Positions 16,982 to 26,957 are shown, counted from the first letter of the stretch. The stretch: 64,000 nucleotides of DNA from Azotosporobacter soli (GCF_030542965.1 NZ_JAUAOA010000006.1:1-64000), one strand, 5' to 3'. The notes: a model not told the origin generated them from the sequence alone. Numbers and translations: made by a program.

Positions 16982-17965
16982 CTAGGCGATCGATTTGCGC
17001 CCTTCCCGGCGTGAGATGATCAGCTTATGCAAGATGATGAAGACGCAAAGCAGCGAGGCGATCGCGATCTTCGTCCACCAGGAACTGAGCGTGCCCTGGA
17101 ACATGATGAGCGTCTGGATCGCGCCTTGGATCAATACGCCGAACAGCGTGCCGGTGACGAAGCCGATGCCGCCGGAGAGCGGCGTGCCGCCGATGACGAC
17201 CGAAGCGATCGCGTCCATTTCGAGCCCGACGCCGTGCAGACCGTAACCGGAGAGCATGTAAAAACTGAAGACGATGCCCGCGAGTGCGGAGCAAAAACCA
17301 TTGAGCGTATAGACCAGTATTTTGGTTCTGGCAACCGGCAAGCCCATCAAGACGGCGGATTGTTCATTGCCGCCGATCGCATAGGCGGTGCGACCGAATT
17401 TCGTGAAGTTCGCCAGGTATAGTCCGGCCAGCAGCGTGGCCAGCGCGATCACGACGCTGATTGAGATATGCGTATCAAACGGCATCGGGATCTTATACGT
17501 GGACATCTGCATATAAAACGGATCGCTGATCATGATCGTATCGATGCTGATTACGTAGCAGAGGCCGCGCGCCAGGAACATCCCGGCCAGTGTCGCAATA
17601 AAAGGCTGCAGCTTGAATTTCTGGATCAGATATCCCTGCCCGAAGCCGAACGCCATTCCCACCAGCAGCATCGCGGGCAAAACGATAAACGCACTGATGT
17701 GCCTTACGCTAAGCAGATGCGCCGAGAGCATGCAGATGAGCGCAATAACCGCGCCGACGGAAATGTCGATGCCTCCAATGATCAGCACGAACGTCATGCC
17801 GATCGCGGTGACGATCAGAAACGCGTTATCGATCAGCATATTCAAGAGCACCTGCAGCGAAAAGAATCCGTCGTACAGCATCGAGCCTGCGGCAAACAGC
17901 CCGGAGAATAATAGGATCGTGATATATAAGGAAATGTATTTATAATTTAGCTTCAATTTTCCCAC
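16982..17965 (-). CDS. yjfF: Sugar ABC transporter permease, YjfF-like
   Basis: The 327-residue inner-membrane protein has about nine hydrophobic segments and the BPD_transp_2 signature GGIDISVGAVIAL and VIGGTPLSGGIGF. Family resemblance is to YjfF of the E. coli galactofuranose importer. It starts with GTG behind GGGGGA and overlaps the preceding permease gene by 26 bases. It would pair with that permease to form the channel. Confidence 0.85.
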   Translation of the reverse strand: MGKLKLNYKYISLYITILLFSGLFAAGSMLYDGFFSLQVLLNMLIDNAFLIVTAIGMTFVLIIGGIDISVGAVIALICMLSAHLLSVRHISAFIVLPAMLLVGMAFGFGQGYLIQKFKLQPFIATLAGMFLARGLCYVISIDTIMISDPFYMQMSTYKIPMPFDTHISISVVIALATLLAGLYLANFTKFGRTAYAIGGNEQSAVLMGLPVARTKILVYTLNGFCSALAGIVFSFYMLSGYGLHGVGLEMDAIASVVIGGTPLSGGIGFVTGTLFGVLIQGAIQTLIMFQGTLSSWWTKIAIASLLCVFIILHKLIISRREGRKSIA

Positions 17966-19022
17966 ATTGATTCCCCCTATTCGTGCTCCCCTTGCGCTGC
18001 AGCGTTTTTCTGAATTCTTCCGATTGCATCAGGCAGATCGCGATAACGACGAGCGCTTTGACCACCAGCGTAATTTCCGGCGGAACGCCGAGCGCGTAAA
18101 TGCTTGTCGTGATGCTTTGAATGACCAGTGCGCCGATTAGGCTGCCAACCAGCGTAAACCGTCCGCCGCTGGTCGAATTGCCGCCCAGCGCCACCGCCAG
18201 GATGGCGTCAAGTTCCATGAAGAGTCCGGCATTGTTGCCGTCCGCCGAGCTTACGTTCGAACAGATGATCAGACCGGCCACGCCGGCGCAGAAACCGCAG
18301 AAGGCATAGACCATGAAAACGTATTTGCTCACGTTGATGCCGGAAAAACGGCTCGCGGAGGCATTGATGCCGATCGATTCGATGAACAGCCCCATTGCCG
18401 TCTTGCGCACCATGTAATACGTCAGTCCGAAAAGTGCGGCCACGATGAAGATCGTGAACGGCAGACCAAGCAAGAATCCGGTGCCGATATAACTGAACGG
18501 TTTGTAATAGATCGTGATGATCTGTCCCTGCGTGACCAGTTGCGCCAAACCGCGACCGGCCACGAGCAAAATCAGCGTGGCGACGATCGGCTGGATGCCT
18601 ATCTTCGCTACCAAGAACCCGTTCCAAGCCCCAAGCAGCGTCGCGACAGCCAGTGCGGCCAGAATCGCGACCGGCATCGAGACATTGGTCACGAACTGCT
18701 GCACGCCGTCGACATACTGCAGACTGCCGCCGATCAGCGCGGCGGCCACCGCGCCGGAAATCGCGATCACCGAACCGACCGAGACATCGACGCCGCCCCC
18801 GCCGGTGGCGATGACGAGCGTCATCCCGGTGGCGAGGATCATCAGCGGCGCGGCGCGATTCAGGATGTCGATCGCAACGCCGTAGAGATGACCTTCTTTG
18901 ATCTCGATGCTGAAGAAGTCCTTGGTAAAGATCAGGTTGAATAATAACACGATAGCCAAGGCAAGGATTGGCCAGAACAACTGTGACTTAGAAAATCTCT
19001 CCCATCCTTCTTTTATGCTCAT
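17940..19022 (-). CDS. ytfT: Sugar ABC transporter permease, YtfT-like
   Basis: The 360-residue polytopic protein has the permease signature GGGVDVSVGSVIAI and VALGGNSTSGGRFT. It resembles YtfT and forms the second half of the channel with the YjfF-like protein. It begins right after the ATPase gene (one base between stop and start) and overlaps the next permease gene, so the three are translationally linked. Confidence 0.85.
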   Translation of the reverse strand: MSIKEGWERFSKSQLFWPILALAIVLLFNLIFTKDFFSIEIKEGHLYGVAIDILNRAAPLMILATGMTLVIATGGGGVDVSVGSVIAISGAVAAALIGGSLQYVDGVQQFVTNVSMPVAILAALAVATLLGAWNGFLVAKIGIQPIVATLILLVAGRGLAQLVTQGQIITIYYKPFSYIGTGFLLGLPFTIFIVAALFGLTYYMVRKTAMGLFIESIGINASASRFSGINVSKYVFMVYAFCGFCAGVAGLIICSNVSSADGNNAGLFMELDAILAVALGGNSTSGGRFTLVGSLIGALVIQSITTSIYALGVPPEITLVVKALVVIAICLMQSEEFRKTLQRKGSTNRGNQCGKIEAKL

Positions 19023-19023
19023 G

Positions 19024-20535
19024 TCACACCATCCCCGCTATTGTCTGCATTACCGTTTTTTCCGCGATTTCCCCGCCGCACAGTTCCGCAATCTTTTCTC
19101 TGTCGCGCAGGACGACCATGCGATCGGAGCAGCGAATCGATTCGTCCAATTCCGAAGAGATGAAGATGACCGACATCCCTTCCTGCGCCAGGTTCATGAT
19201 CAGCTTCTGGATTTCCGCTTTGGTTCCGACATCGATGCCCCGCGTCGGTTCATCGAGGATCAGCAGTTCCGGCTGCGTCAGCAGCCAGCGCGCCAGGATC
19301 ACCTTTTGCTGGTTGCCGCCGCTTAAGTTCTTGATGCGCTGTTCCGGCCCCGCAGTCTTGATGCTCAGCAGCTTGATATAGCGATCTGCGATTTCTTCCT
19401 GCTGCCTGCGCGATATATTCTTTTTCCAGCCCTGCTTGGCCTGCAGCGCCAGGATTATATTCTCTCTTACGGACAAGTCGCCGATAACGCCTTCGACCTT
19501 GCGATTTTCCGGACAAAAGCCCATGCCCTCCGCAATCGCTTTCGCGGGCGTATTCAGTTTGACCGTCTGGCCTTTGATCGTTATCTCGCCGCAATCCGAC
19601 GGATCGATGCCGAACAGGATTCTAGCCATTTCCGTCCGTCCCGAACCGAGCAGACCGACGATGCCTAAGACTTCTCCCTTGCGAACCTCCAGATCGAACG
19701 GCGCGATGCACCCCTGTCGCCCGACTCTTTGCGCAGACAGATACGTTTGCGCCTTCTCCTCGAGCGCCTCTTCCGACTGCTTTTGCGCCGTCTCGAAGCC
19801 GTCGAACTCCTTGCCGATCATCTTGGCAATCAACTGCACGCGCGGCAGCGCCGCGGTGTCGTACGCGCCGACCAGTTCGCCATTGCGCAGTACCGTGATG
19901 CGATCCGAAACCGCATAGACCTGATCCATGAAATGCGTGACAAAGATGATGCCCATACCTTCCGCCTTCAAGCGCCGCATAACGGCGAACAGCTTCTCCA
20001 CTTCCTTGCTGTCGAGACTTGAAGTCGGTTCGTCCAAGATCAATACGCGCGCCGAGATATCCAGCGCTCTGGCGATTGCGACCATCTGCTGGATCGCGAC
20101 CGAATACCGCTCCAGCGGCTGGGTCACGTCAAGATCCAAATCCAGTTTATCGAGCAGCGCCTTGGAGCGCAGATTGATCGCCGCCCAGTCGATGCGTCCC
20201 TGTTTCATCGGCTGACGGCCGATGAATATGTTTTCCGCGATGGACAAGTTGGTGCAAAGGTTGACCTCCTGGTACACCGTGCTGATTCCCAAGACCTGCG
20301 CATGATGAGGCGACGTCGCGCGAATGGATTGTCCGGCCAGACAGACGACTCCTTCGTCCATGCTTTCCACACCGGTCAACACTTTGATCAGCGTCGATTT
20401 CCCCGCGCCGTTCTCGCCCATCAGGCAATGGATTTCTCCGGCTTTCAGTTCGAAATCGACCTTGTGCAGCGCCCTGACGCCGGGAAACGATTTGCAGATT
20501 CCCTTCATCGTTAATAAGGTTTGATTCTCATCCAT
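19024..20535 (-). CDS. ytfR: Sugar ABC transporter ATP-binding protein, YtfR-like
   Basis: The 503-residue protein has two fused nucleotide-binding domains, as in RbsA/MglA/YtfR. The first has [12 protein letters not shown] and ILDEPTSSLD. The second has a degenerate Walker A (GLLGSGRTE), plus LSGGNQQKV and [10 protein letters not shown]. It energises uptake through the two permeases. The binding-protein gene lies upstream behind a large hairpin, which likely lowers ATPase expression relative to it. Confidence 0.9.
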   Translation of the reverse strand: MDENQTLLTMKGICKSFPGVRALHKVDFELKAGEIHCLMGENGAGKSTLIKVLTGVESMDEGVVCLAGQSIRATSPHHAQVLGISTVYQEVNLCTNLSIAENIFIGRQPMKQGRIDWAAINLRSKALLDKLDLDLDVTQPLERYSVAIQQMVAIARALDISARVLILDEPTSSLDSKEVEKLFAVMRRLKAEGMGIIFVTHFMDQVYAVSDRITVLRNGELVGAYDTAALPRVQLIAKMIGKEFDGFETAQKQSEEALEEKAQTYLSAQRVGRQGCIAPFDLEVRKGEVLGIVGLLGSGRTEMARILFGIDPSDCGEITIKGQTVKLNTPAKAIAEGMGFCPENRKVEGVIGDLSVRENIILALQAKQGWKKNISRRQQEEIADRYIKLLSIKTAGPEQRIKNLSGGNQQKVILARWLLTQPELLILDEPTRGIDVGTKAEIQKLIMNLAQEGMSVIFISSELDESIRCSDRMVVLRDREKIAELCGGEIAEKTVMQTIAGMV

Positions 20536-20581
20536 GCTGAACTCTCACCTCCATCGTAAAATGACGTTTGCCTAAAAGAAA

Positions 20582-20652
20582 AGGCCACTCCCCCAGGGGT
20601 CATCGCAGCGACGACCCCTGAGCGTTTCCGTAGAAGCGTGGAGTGGCTCATC
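20582..20652 (-). terminator. Nested hairpins between the binding-protein and ATPase genes
   Basis: CAGGGGTC/GACCCCTG forms an inner stem and GCCACTC/GAGTGGC an outer one. On the minus strand the outer stem is followed by TTTTCTTTT. This looks like a leaky terminator or 3'-end stabiliser that lets the binding protein be made in excess over the membrane parts. Confidence 0.7.
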
Positions 20653-20669
20653 CTTATGTACGCGGTGTT

Positions 20670-21677
20670 TTAGTATTTGCGGTTCGGCAGTTCTTTAGCC
20701 GCTACGTCAGCCGGGAACACGCCTTCGTTGGTCAGAATGCGTTTCGGAATTTGTTTTCCGGCAACCAGATCTTTTACTACTTCAACCAGTTGCGGTCCAA
20801 GCAGCGGGCTGCATTCTACCGAACAGTTCAATTTTCCTGCGATCATCGCTTCGAAAGCGCCTTTTACGCCGTCAATCGATACGATGATGATGTCTTTGCC
20901 AGGTTTTAAACCGGCTTCTTCAATGGCTTGGATTGCTCCGATCGCCATGTCGTCATTGTGAGCGTAGAGAACGTCAATTTTTTGACCTTCGGCTTTAGCC
21001 GATTTCAAGAAAGATTCCATGACTTCTTTGCCTTTGGCACGGGTGAAATCGCCGGTTTGCGATTTGATGATTTTGTAGTTCGGATGGTCTTTCATGACTT
21101 CTTCCCAGCCGGTCTTGCGGTCGATCGCCGGAGCCGAGCCGGTGGTGCCTTGCAGCTCAACGACATTTACCGGTTCGCTGCCTTTTTTCATGAAGTCAAC
21201 CAGCCATTTAGCGGCGCGTTTGCCTTCTTCTTTAAAGTCGGAACCCATGAAGGTCACATAAAAGTCTTCCGGATTGCCGCTGCTCAGTTTGACCGCGCGG
21301 TCCGTCAGAACCACAGGAATCTTAGCCGCTTTGGCTTCTTGCAGCACTGCGTCCCAACCTGTTTCAACAACTGGGGAGAACGCGATTACATCGACTTTTT
21401 GTTGGATAAAGGAACGAATGGCTTTGATCTGATTTTCTTGCTTTTGCTGGGCATCGGAGAATTTCAGGTCCATCCCTGCTGCGGCCATCGACGATTTGAT
21501 GGACTCCGTATTGGCTGTCCGCCACTCGCTTTCTGCACCAATTTGCGCAAAGCCGACTACGATTTTCTTGTCGGCCTTCGGCGCCTCTGCCGGCTTGTCT
21601 TTGCTTCCGCAACCGCCCAACGCGACCATCAATGTGGTTGCGACCAGAAGTGCGCCGACTTTCAAGATTTTTTTCAT
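20670..21677 (-). CDS. ytfQ: Sugar-binding lipoprotein of ABC importer, YtfQ-like
   Basis: The 335-residue protein has a lipoprotein signal (hydrophobic segment ending ALGGC, about residue 24) and a Peripla_BP_4 fold: GFAQIGAESEWRTAN, AFSPVVETGWDAVL, YAHNDDMAIGAIQAIEEAG. These segments match the YtfQ (galactofuranose-binding) subfamily, which prefers furanose forms of sugars. It would be anchored to the membrane and deliver sugar to the YtfT/YjfF channel. It closely resembles the C-terminal half of the tandem protein at 21873..23741. Confidence 0.88.
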   Translation of the reverse strand: MKKILKVGALLVATTLMVALGGCGSKDKPAEAPKADKKIVVGFAQIGAESEWRTANTESIKSSMAAAGMDLKFSDAQQKQENQIKAIRSFIQQKVDVIAFSPVVETGWDAVLQEAKAAKIPVVLTDRAVKLSSGNPEDFYVTFMGSDFKEEGKRAAKWLVDFMKKGSEPVNVVELQGTTGSAPAIDRKTGWEEVMKDHPNYKIIKSQTGDFTRAKGKEVMESFLKSAKAEGQKIDVLYAHNDDMAIGAIQAIEEAGLKPGKDIIIVSIDGVKGAFEAMIAGKLNCSVECSPLLGPQLVEVVKDLVAGKQIPKRILTNEGVFPADVAAKELPNRKY

Positions 21678-21805
21678 TCCACTTTCCTCCTTACCTTATT
21701 TGGGTTTCGAGAATTATCTAAATTATAAGAAAAATACCAACTTATGTATTTAGAATAAACCGCCACTTTCTTATACTTTTCCGCACTGCTCTTCTTTTTG
21801 ACAAA

Positions 21806-21854
21806 AAAAGTCCATTGCAAAACGGCTTTCCCGCCTGTTCTGCAATAGACTTTT
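21806..21854 (-). terminator. Terminator after the tandem sugar-binding protein gene
   Basis: AAAAGTC(C)ATTGCA pairs with TGCAAT(A)GACTTTT. On the minus strand it is followed by TTTTTTT. It separates the sensor operon from the importer operon. Confidence 0.8.
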
Positions 21855-21872
21855 GGGGATTTTTATTCCGAT

Positions 21873-23741
21873 TCAATACCTGCGTCCATTGATTTCCTGC
21901 CTGGCCACCTCCGCCGGGAAGACGCCTTCGGACGTGATGATCCGCACGGGGATTTGCCGCCCGGCCATCTGTTTTTTCACCGCCTGCATCAGCTGCGGCC
22001 CCAAGAGCGGCGTACACTCGACCGTGCAGTTCAGCTTGCCGCTGATCATCGCACGAAAAGCCGCCGCAGTCGCATCAATCGAGACGATGATGATGTCCTG
22101 TCCCGGTTTCAAACCGTAATCCGAGATCGCCTGTATCGCGCCGAGCGCCATGTCGTCATTGTGCGCATATACGACGTCGATCGACCGGCCGTAGCGTTTC
22201 AGCGCGTCTTTCATCAGACTCTCGCCGGAGGCCTTGGTGAAGTCGCCGAGTTCCGAAGAGAGGATTCGGTATTCGTCATGACTGGCGATGATTTCCGCAA
22301 AGCCCAGCTTGCGATCGACCGCCGGGCCCGAGCCCGCGGTGCCTTCCAGTTCGAGAATGCGCACCTGCGGTCGGTCTTTCGTATGGTCCACCAGCCAGCG
22401 GGCGGCGCGCCGCCCTTCTTCGAGAAAGTCGCTGCCGATAAAACTGTCGTATAACAAATCATCGTCCGGCTTGATCGAGCGGTCGCTGAGGATGACCGGA
22501 ATTCCGGCCTCTTTCGCTTCGCGCAACACTTCACCCCAGCCATATTCGACGACCGGAGAAAAGGCGATCACATCCACTTTCTGCGCGATGAACGAGCGGA
22601 TCGCTTTGATCTGACTGGCCTGGCTCTGATCGCCTTCGGCAAAGAGCAGTTCGATGCCGTCCGCCTGCGCCGCCGACTTGATCGACTGCGAATTCGCTTT
22701 ACGCCAGTCGCTTTCCGCGCCCACCTGCGAAAAGCCGAGCACGATCTTCTTGTTCTCGCTCTCTTTCTTCAGGCCGCTGCGCGCCTGCAGGTACTGTTCG
22801 AGCGTCGCCTTGGTCACTTTTGTACTGCGCGTGATGATCTTCTTCGGCAGTCCGCCTTCGCGGTGCAAAATGTCCATCGCATATTGCGCGGCTTCCCGCC
22901 CGCCGGTCGGACAGGAAATCGTGCCGCTTAAGATGCCTTCCGCGATCAGCGGCAGTTTTCCCTGCGCGTCGACAAAGCCATCGACGCCGAAGATCTTGAT
23001 CCGCTCCTGCCCCAGTTTTTTCGCCGCCATATATGCGCCGAGCGCCATATAATCGCTGTGCGCAAAGACGATATCCACCTGCGGATACTTTTTTAGCAGC
23101 GTCGTCATCTGGTCCTCCGCTTCATCGCGCTGCCAGTTGCTGCAGGTGGCCGATACGATTTTAATGTTCTCGTGCTGTTCGACCACTTCGCGAAAGCCCA
23201 CCGTACGTTCGAGCGCCGACGGCACGCCGAGCGGCCCCTGCAGCTCGACGACCGTTCCGCCGCCGCTGCCCAACAGTTCGCGCGTGTATTTTCCGGCTTC
23301 GCGCCCGATTCCTTTGTTGTCGGGACCGATGTAGAGCGTATAATCATAGCCTTCGACCGCGCGGTCTACCACGATGACCGGAAGCTTTTTATAAGCTTCG
23401 GCGACGATCGGCGTCAGCTCCTTCGAGTCGTTTGGCGAGATGATCAGAAGATCGATGCCCTGCTGCATCAGCTGTTCGACGTCGCGGATCTGCTGTGCGC
23501 TGCTTTGCGCCGCGTCGGTGAAGACCAGTCGCGCCTCCGGATGTTTGCTCAATTCCTGGCGGATCTCCTCGTTCATGATGATTCGCCATGGTTCGATGAG
23601 ATTGGCCTGGGAAACGCCGATCAAAAATTCGACTTTATCGGGCGCGTTCTTCTTTTCGCCAAGGCCGGAGCAGCCGCCCAGAAGAAAAAGGCAGGCGGCG
23701 AGGAAAAGGCTGAGGCTTCGTCGCAGTCGGTTCCGTTTCAC
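21873..23741 (-). CDS. Lipoprotein with two tandem sugar-binding domains
   Basis: The 622-residue protein is about twice the usual length of a sugar-binding protein. After a lipoprotein signal (FLLGGC) it has a ribose-binding-type domain (about 38-315: GVSQANLIEPWR, FAHSDYMALGAY, GVDGF). A second, YtfQ-type domain follows (about 335-622: GFSQVGAESDWRKAN, AFSPVVEYGWGEVL, YAHNDDMALGAIQAI, SIDATAAAF). The second is a close relative of the neighbouring YtfQ-like protein. The GTG start overlaps the response-regulator stop by four bases. In this position it probably binds sugar and signals to the histidine kinase rather than serving transport. This is inferred from position and the absence of its own permease. 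Confidence 0.85.
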   Translation of the reverse strand: MKRNRLRRSLSLFLAACLFLLGGCSGLGEKKNAPDKVEFLIGVSQANLIEPWRIIMNEEIRQELSKHPEARLVFTDAAQSSAQQIRDVEQLMQQGIDLLIISPNDSKELTPIVAEAYKKLPVIVVDRAVEGYDYTLYIGPDNKGIGREAGKYTRELLGSGGGTVVELQGPLGVPSALERTVGFREVVEQHENIKIVSATCSNWQRDEAEDQMTTLLKKYPQVDIVFAHSDYMALGAYMAAKKLGQERIKIFGVDGFVDAQGKLPLIAEGILSGTISCPTGGREAAQYAMDILHREGGLPKKIITRSTKVTKATLEQYLQARSGLKKESENKKIVLGFSQVGAESDWRKANSQSIKSAAQADGIELLFAEGDQSQASQIKAIRSFIAQKVDVIAFSPVVEYGWGEVLREAKEAGIPVILSDRSIKPDDDLLYDSFIGSDFLEEGRRAARWLVDHTKDRPQVRILELEGTAGSGPAVDRKLGFAEIIASHDEYRILSSELGDFTKASGESLMKDALKRYGRSIDVVYAHNDDMALGAIQAISDYGLKPGQDIIIVSIDATAAAFRAMISGKLNCTVECTPLLGPQLMQAVKKQMAGRQIPVRIITSEGVFPAEVARQEINGRRY

Positions 23742-24943
23742 TTCACATTGCTCCTTTTGCGGTATTCCGCCGGCGACAGCCCCGCGACCTTCTTGAACGC
23801 CGTGCTGAAGTAGTGCTGATTGCTGTAACCGACTTCCGCCGCGATCTCATAGAGTTTCAGTTCAGGATTGCAAAGCAGTTTCATCGCCTTTCGCATCCGC
23901 ACCTCGATCAGATAATCGATGAACGACACGCCCATTTCACATTTTAAGAGACGGCTCAGATACGTCGGACTGATCTGCATCGCGTCCGCCACGTCCTGCA
24001 GCGAAAGTCCCTCACGTCGATAATGCTTTTCGATATATTTTTTCGAAAGCAGCACCGTCGGCGTATAACTTTCCGCTTTTTTCATCTCCTCCAGAGCAGC
24101 ATGATACGCATCCGGCAGCTCGTTCAACGTCGCCAGCCGCTTGCGGCAGACGAACACCGTCTGTTTGCCGTAGCGTTCGAGTGCGCCCTGCAGCTGCTCC
24201 GCGAGCGTTTCCCATTCCTGATCCGAATGAATGTCGACCAGCGCACTCACGACGCCCTTCTCGCCTTGGAACAGGCTGGGCTGCCACGCCTGCAGCACAT
24301 CGAGCATGATGTTGCGCACCGCAAACAGCACCAGTTCCTTCTCCCATTCCCGCTGCGTCCGGCCGCAGGTATGGCGGTCGATCGCTTTGACGGTCACCAG
24401 TCCCGCTGCCGCAGGCGTCATGATCTTTAAAAACCGCATCCGCCCGGCCAGCTCCGCCTCTGCCACGCGGCCGCCCGCCCATTCGGCAAAAAAAGTGTTG
24501 CGCAGCGCGGTCAGGTTCTTTTGCGTCTCCTGGTTCGCGAGCGTGAGATACTGCCCGACGCTGCGCTGCGCCGCCAGCTTTTCGCACGCCGCTTTCAAGA
24601 CTTCCTCCAGCTGCTCCTGGCCGACAGGCTTCAAGAGATAGTCCATCACCTGCAGTTTCAGAGCCTGCTGTGCATAAGAGAACTCGTCGTGTCCGGTGAT
24701 GACAATGATCTGCGCCTCCGGCAGCTCTTTCTTGATCGCCTCGATAAACTGCAGCCCGTTCATGAACGGCATGCAGATATCAGCCAGGATGATATCGGGC
24801 CGCACCTCACGCGCCGCTTCGAGCGCCATCTCGCCGTCCTCTGCCTCCGCCGCAACTTCGAGTCCGAGCAGCGACCAGTCCGGCAAACTCTTGATGCCGC
24901 GACGTATCTTCGGTTCATCGTCCGCAATCAGTACTTTCCACAC
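23738..24943 (-). CDS. AraC-type response regulator, YesN family
   Basis: The 401-residue protein has a receiver domain with acidic residues at 8-9, a phospho-acceptor Asp55 in ILADICMP and Lys106 in MDYLLKP. A linker region follows, then a C-terminal AraC-type DNA-binding domain (about 300-398, with DVADAMQISPTYLSRLLK and IAAEVGYSNQHYFSTAFKK). It should activate sugar genes on phosphorylation by the adjacent kinase. The likely target is the importer operon just downstream. Confidence 0.88.
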   Translation of the reverse strand: MWKVLIADDEPKIRRGIKSLPDWSLLGLEVAAEAEDGEMALEAAREVRPDIILADICMPFMNGLQFIEAIKKELPEAQIIVITGHDEFSYAQQALKLQVMDYLLKPVGQEQLEEVLKAACEKLAAQRSVGQYLTLANQETQKNLTALRNTFFAEWAGGRVAEAELAGRMRFLKIMTPAAAGLVTVKAIDRHTCGRTQREWEKELVLFAVRNIMLDVLQAWQPSLFQGEKGVVSALVDIHSDQEWETLAEQLQGALERYGKQTVFVCRKRLATLNELPDAYHAALEEMKKAESYTPTVLLSKKYIEKHYRREGLSLQDVADAMQISPTYLSRLLKCEMGVSFIDYLIEVRMRKAMKLLCNPELKLYEIAAEVGYSNQHYFSTAFKKVAGLSPAEYRKRSNVK

Positions 24944-24989
24944 AGAAAATCTCCTCCCGTCAAACCGTTCTCGTTTATCCGCCGCCTTC

Positions 24990-26753
24990 TCACGGCACGT
25001 TCAGCGGATGAAGGATCTCAATCGTCGTTCCTTCGCCGCACACGCTGTGGTAGCGAAGCCCATATTCCGAACCGAACGTCAGCCGGATTCGTTCATTGAC
25101 ATTGTACACGCCAAAACCGATGCTGCCCGGCTCGCGTTCACCCGCGATGATTTCATTGAGCGCGGCCAGTTTCTCCTCATCCATGCCCATCCCGTCGTCG
25201 GCCACGCTGAAGAAGAGCTTATCTTCTTTGATTTCCGCCTTAATCACGATCGTCCCGCCGCCGCGCCGGGCGTTGAGTCCATGATAGATCGCATTTTCCA
25301 CCAGCGGCTGCAGGATCACCTTCAGCACCCGGCAGGCGAGCACCTCTTCGTCATAGATGATTTCATAATTCAGCTTGTCTTCATAGCGCGCCTTTTGAAT
25401 CAGCAGATAACTGCGGATATGTTCCAGCTCTTCGCCGACCGTGATGATCTCCTTTCCCTTGCTGAGACCGATGCGAAACAGCTTGGCCAGTGCGCCGACA
25501 ATCGCGACGATGTCATTGGCGCCTCGTTCCCTGGCCATCCAGTGGATCGTATCGAGCGTGTTGTACAAAAAGTGCGGCTTGATCTGCGCCTGCAGGATCT
25601 TCAGTTCCGCTTCGCGTTTTCGCTTTTGCTCGCTGTACACCAGTTGGATCAATTCGCCGATCTTGATAATCATATGGTTAAAGCTGTTGCCGAGCGCGCC
25701 GACTTCGTCCTGATACTTGCTGTTGAAGCGTACCGTCAGGTCGCCGTCTTCGGCCTTTTTCATCAGGACGCGCAGCTTGCCGAGCGGCTTTGCGATCGAG
25801 CCGGTGAAAAAGAAGGCCACCACCGAGGAGAACACCAGCGTCACCAGCGCGATCAGTATCGAATACTGGCGCATATTTATAATCTCTTTGAGATTTTCAT
25901 TCACCGAAAACACGCCGACCGTTTTCCATTTCGTATAGTCCGACGCCTTATAGATGATCTGATACTTATTGTCTTGGATCGTCTTTTCCACGCTCTTTTC
26001 CTTACCGCTCAGCCACTCCGGCTTCACGCGGTAGACAACCGGGTTGACCGGCGCGTAGACGATGCCGCCCTGGTCATCCATGATATATAAAAAACCGCTT
26101 TTCCCCAGCGTGATCGATTCGATGACGCTTTTAATCATATCCAGCTTTAGGTCGATCAAAATCACGCCAAGACGTTTTCCGTCCTGCGGGTCCAGCACCG
26201 CTTTCGCGATCGACACGACATCGTTCGCGCTGTAATTGCGGATCGTCTTGATGTTGCGCCCGATCGGCTTACTGAAAAGATGCAGCTGTTCCGGCCGCTC
26301 CATCGCCTTCTTGTACCAACTCTCATTGACCAGCGGATCGCGTGCGATCCGTACCATCTCATTGCTGATATAATCGCCCTTGGCGTTCACGAGCAGAATG
26401 CCCGCGATTTCCGGATGCACGCGGCTGTAGCGCGACAGATCCGCACAGATGTATGCCTCCAGGCTGCCCGGCGTCTTCTCCTCTTCTTTGAAAAAGGCCA
26501 GTACCTGCGCATCGCTGTTGATATAAGAGGCGATGTTCTCCATGTCGCGGATATGAAGCTCCACATTGCGCATCACCTGTTCCGTCATCTGCACCGTGTG
26601 AATGTTGGCCTGTTCTTCGACCGCATTGCTGTAGATCAGATTCCCCAAGATGCCGAGCGTGATGATCGGCAACATCGTCAGGATAAAAAAATAAAGCTGC
26701 AGTTTGAAACCGATCGCCTTATTGCGGAAAAATCCGGATAACATCGCCAACAT
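24990..26753 (-). CDS. Sensor histidine kinase, YesM/LytS-type
   Basis: The membrane protein of about 587 residues has an N-terminal transmembrane helix, an extracytoplasmic sensing domain, a second helix, a HAMP domain, the His_kinase segment with the phospho-His in KPHFLYNTLDTIHW, and a C-terminal ATPase domain (NAIYHGL, GMGMDEE, GFGVYNVNERI). Starts at 26753 and 26744 are both possible behind AGAGGTG. It is the first gene of a kinase-regulator-tandem binding protein operon, a layout used for extracellular sugar sensing. Confidence 0.88.
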   Translation of the reverse strand: MLAMLSGFFRNKAIGFKLQLYFFILTMLPIITLGILGNLIYSNAVEEQANIHTVQMTEQVMRNVELHIRDMENIASYINSDAQVLAFFKEEEKTPGSLEAYICADLSRYSRVHPEIAGILLVNAKGDYISNEMVRIARDPLVNESWYKKAMERPEQLHLFSKPIGRNIKTIRNYSANDVVSIAKAVLDPQDGKRLGVILIDLKLDMIKSVIESITLGKSGFLYIMDDQGGIVYAPVNPVVYRVKPEWLSGKEKSVEKTIQDNKYQIIYKASDYTKWKTVGVFSVNENLKEIINMRQYSILIALVTLVFSSVVAFFFTGSIAKPLGKLRVLMKKAEDGDLTVRFNSKYQDEVGALGNSFNHMIIKIGELIQLVYSEQKRKREAELKILQAQIKPHFLYNTLDTIHWMARERGANDIVAIVGALAKLFRIGLSKGKEIITVGEELEHIRSYLLIQKARYEDKLNYEIIYDEEVLACRVLKVILQPLVENAIYHGLNARRGGGTIVIKAEIKEDKLFFSVADDGMGMDEEKLAALNEIIAGEREPGSIGFGVYNVNERIRLTFGSEYGLRYHSVCGEGTTIEILHPLNVP

Positions 26754-26907
26754 CACACCTCTTTTCTCTCGCAAGTCCTACTCTGGCGAAAAATTTCTTT
26801 GCACTTTTCTCTGCATAGCACACACAAATTTAATTGTAACGCAGTTTGGTAAAAAATACTATTGTCGTCAAAACACCACCGTTTCTTCGGCAGCATTTTC
26901 GATAAAG

Positions 26908-26941
26908 AAAGGCTTCCCGAAAATAAATCCGAAAAGCCTTT
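26908..26941 (-). terminator. Possible weak terminator after araD
   Basis: AAAGGCTT pairs with AAGCCTTT across an 18-base loop, with only a short T-run beyond. It lies 17 bases past the araD stop in the gap before the sensor kinase operon. Nothing else is seen in this gap. Confidence 0.35.
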
Positions 26942-26957
26942 GCCTTTTTTATTTTAC

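Noticed and set aside
24696-26090. A 464-codon plus-strand open frame
   Set aside because: It is antisense to the sensor kinase, whose protein has clear domains. GC-rich codons on the minus strand produce long empty frames on the other. The same applies to 14455..15423, 27808..29064 and 33306..34253.
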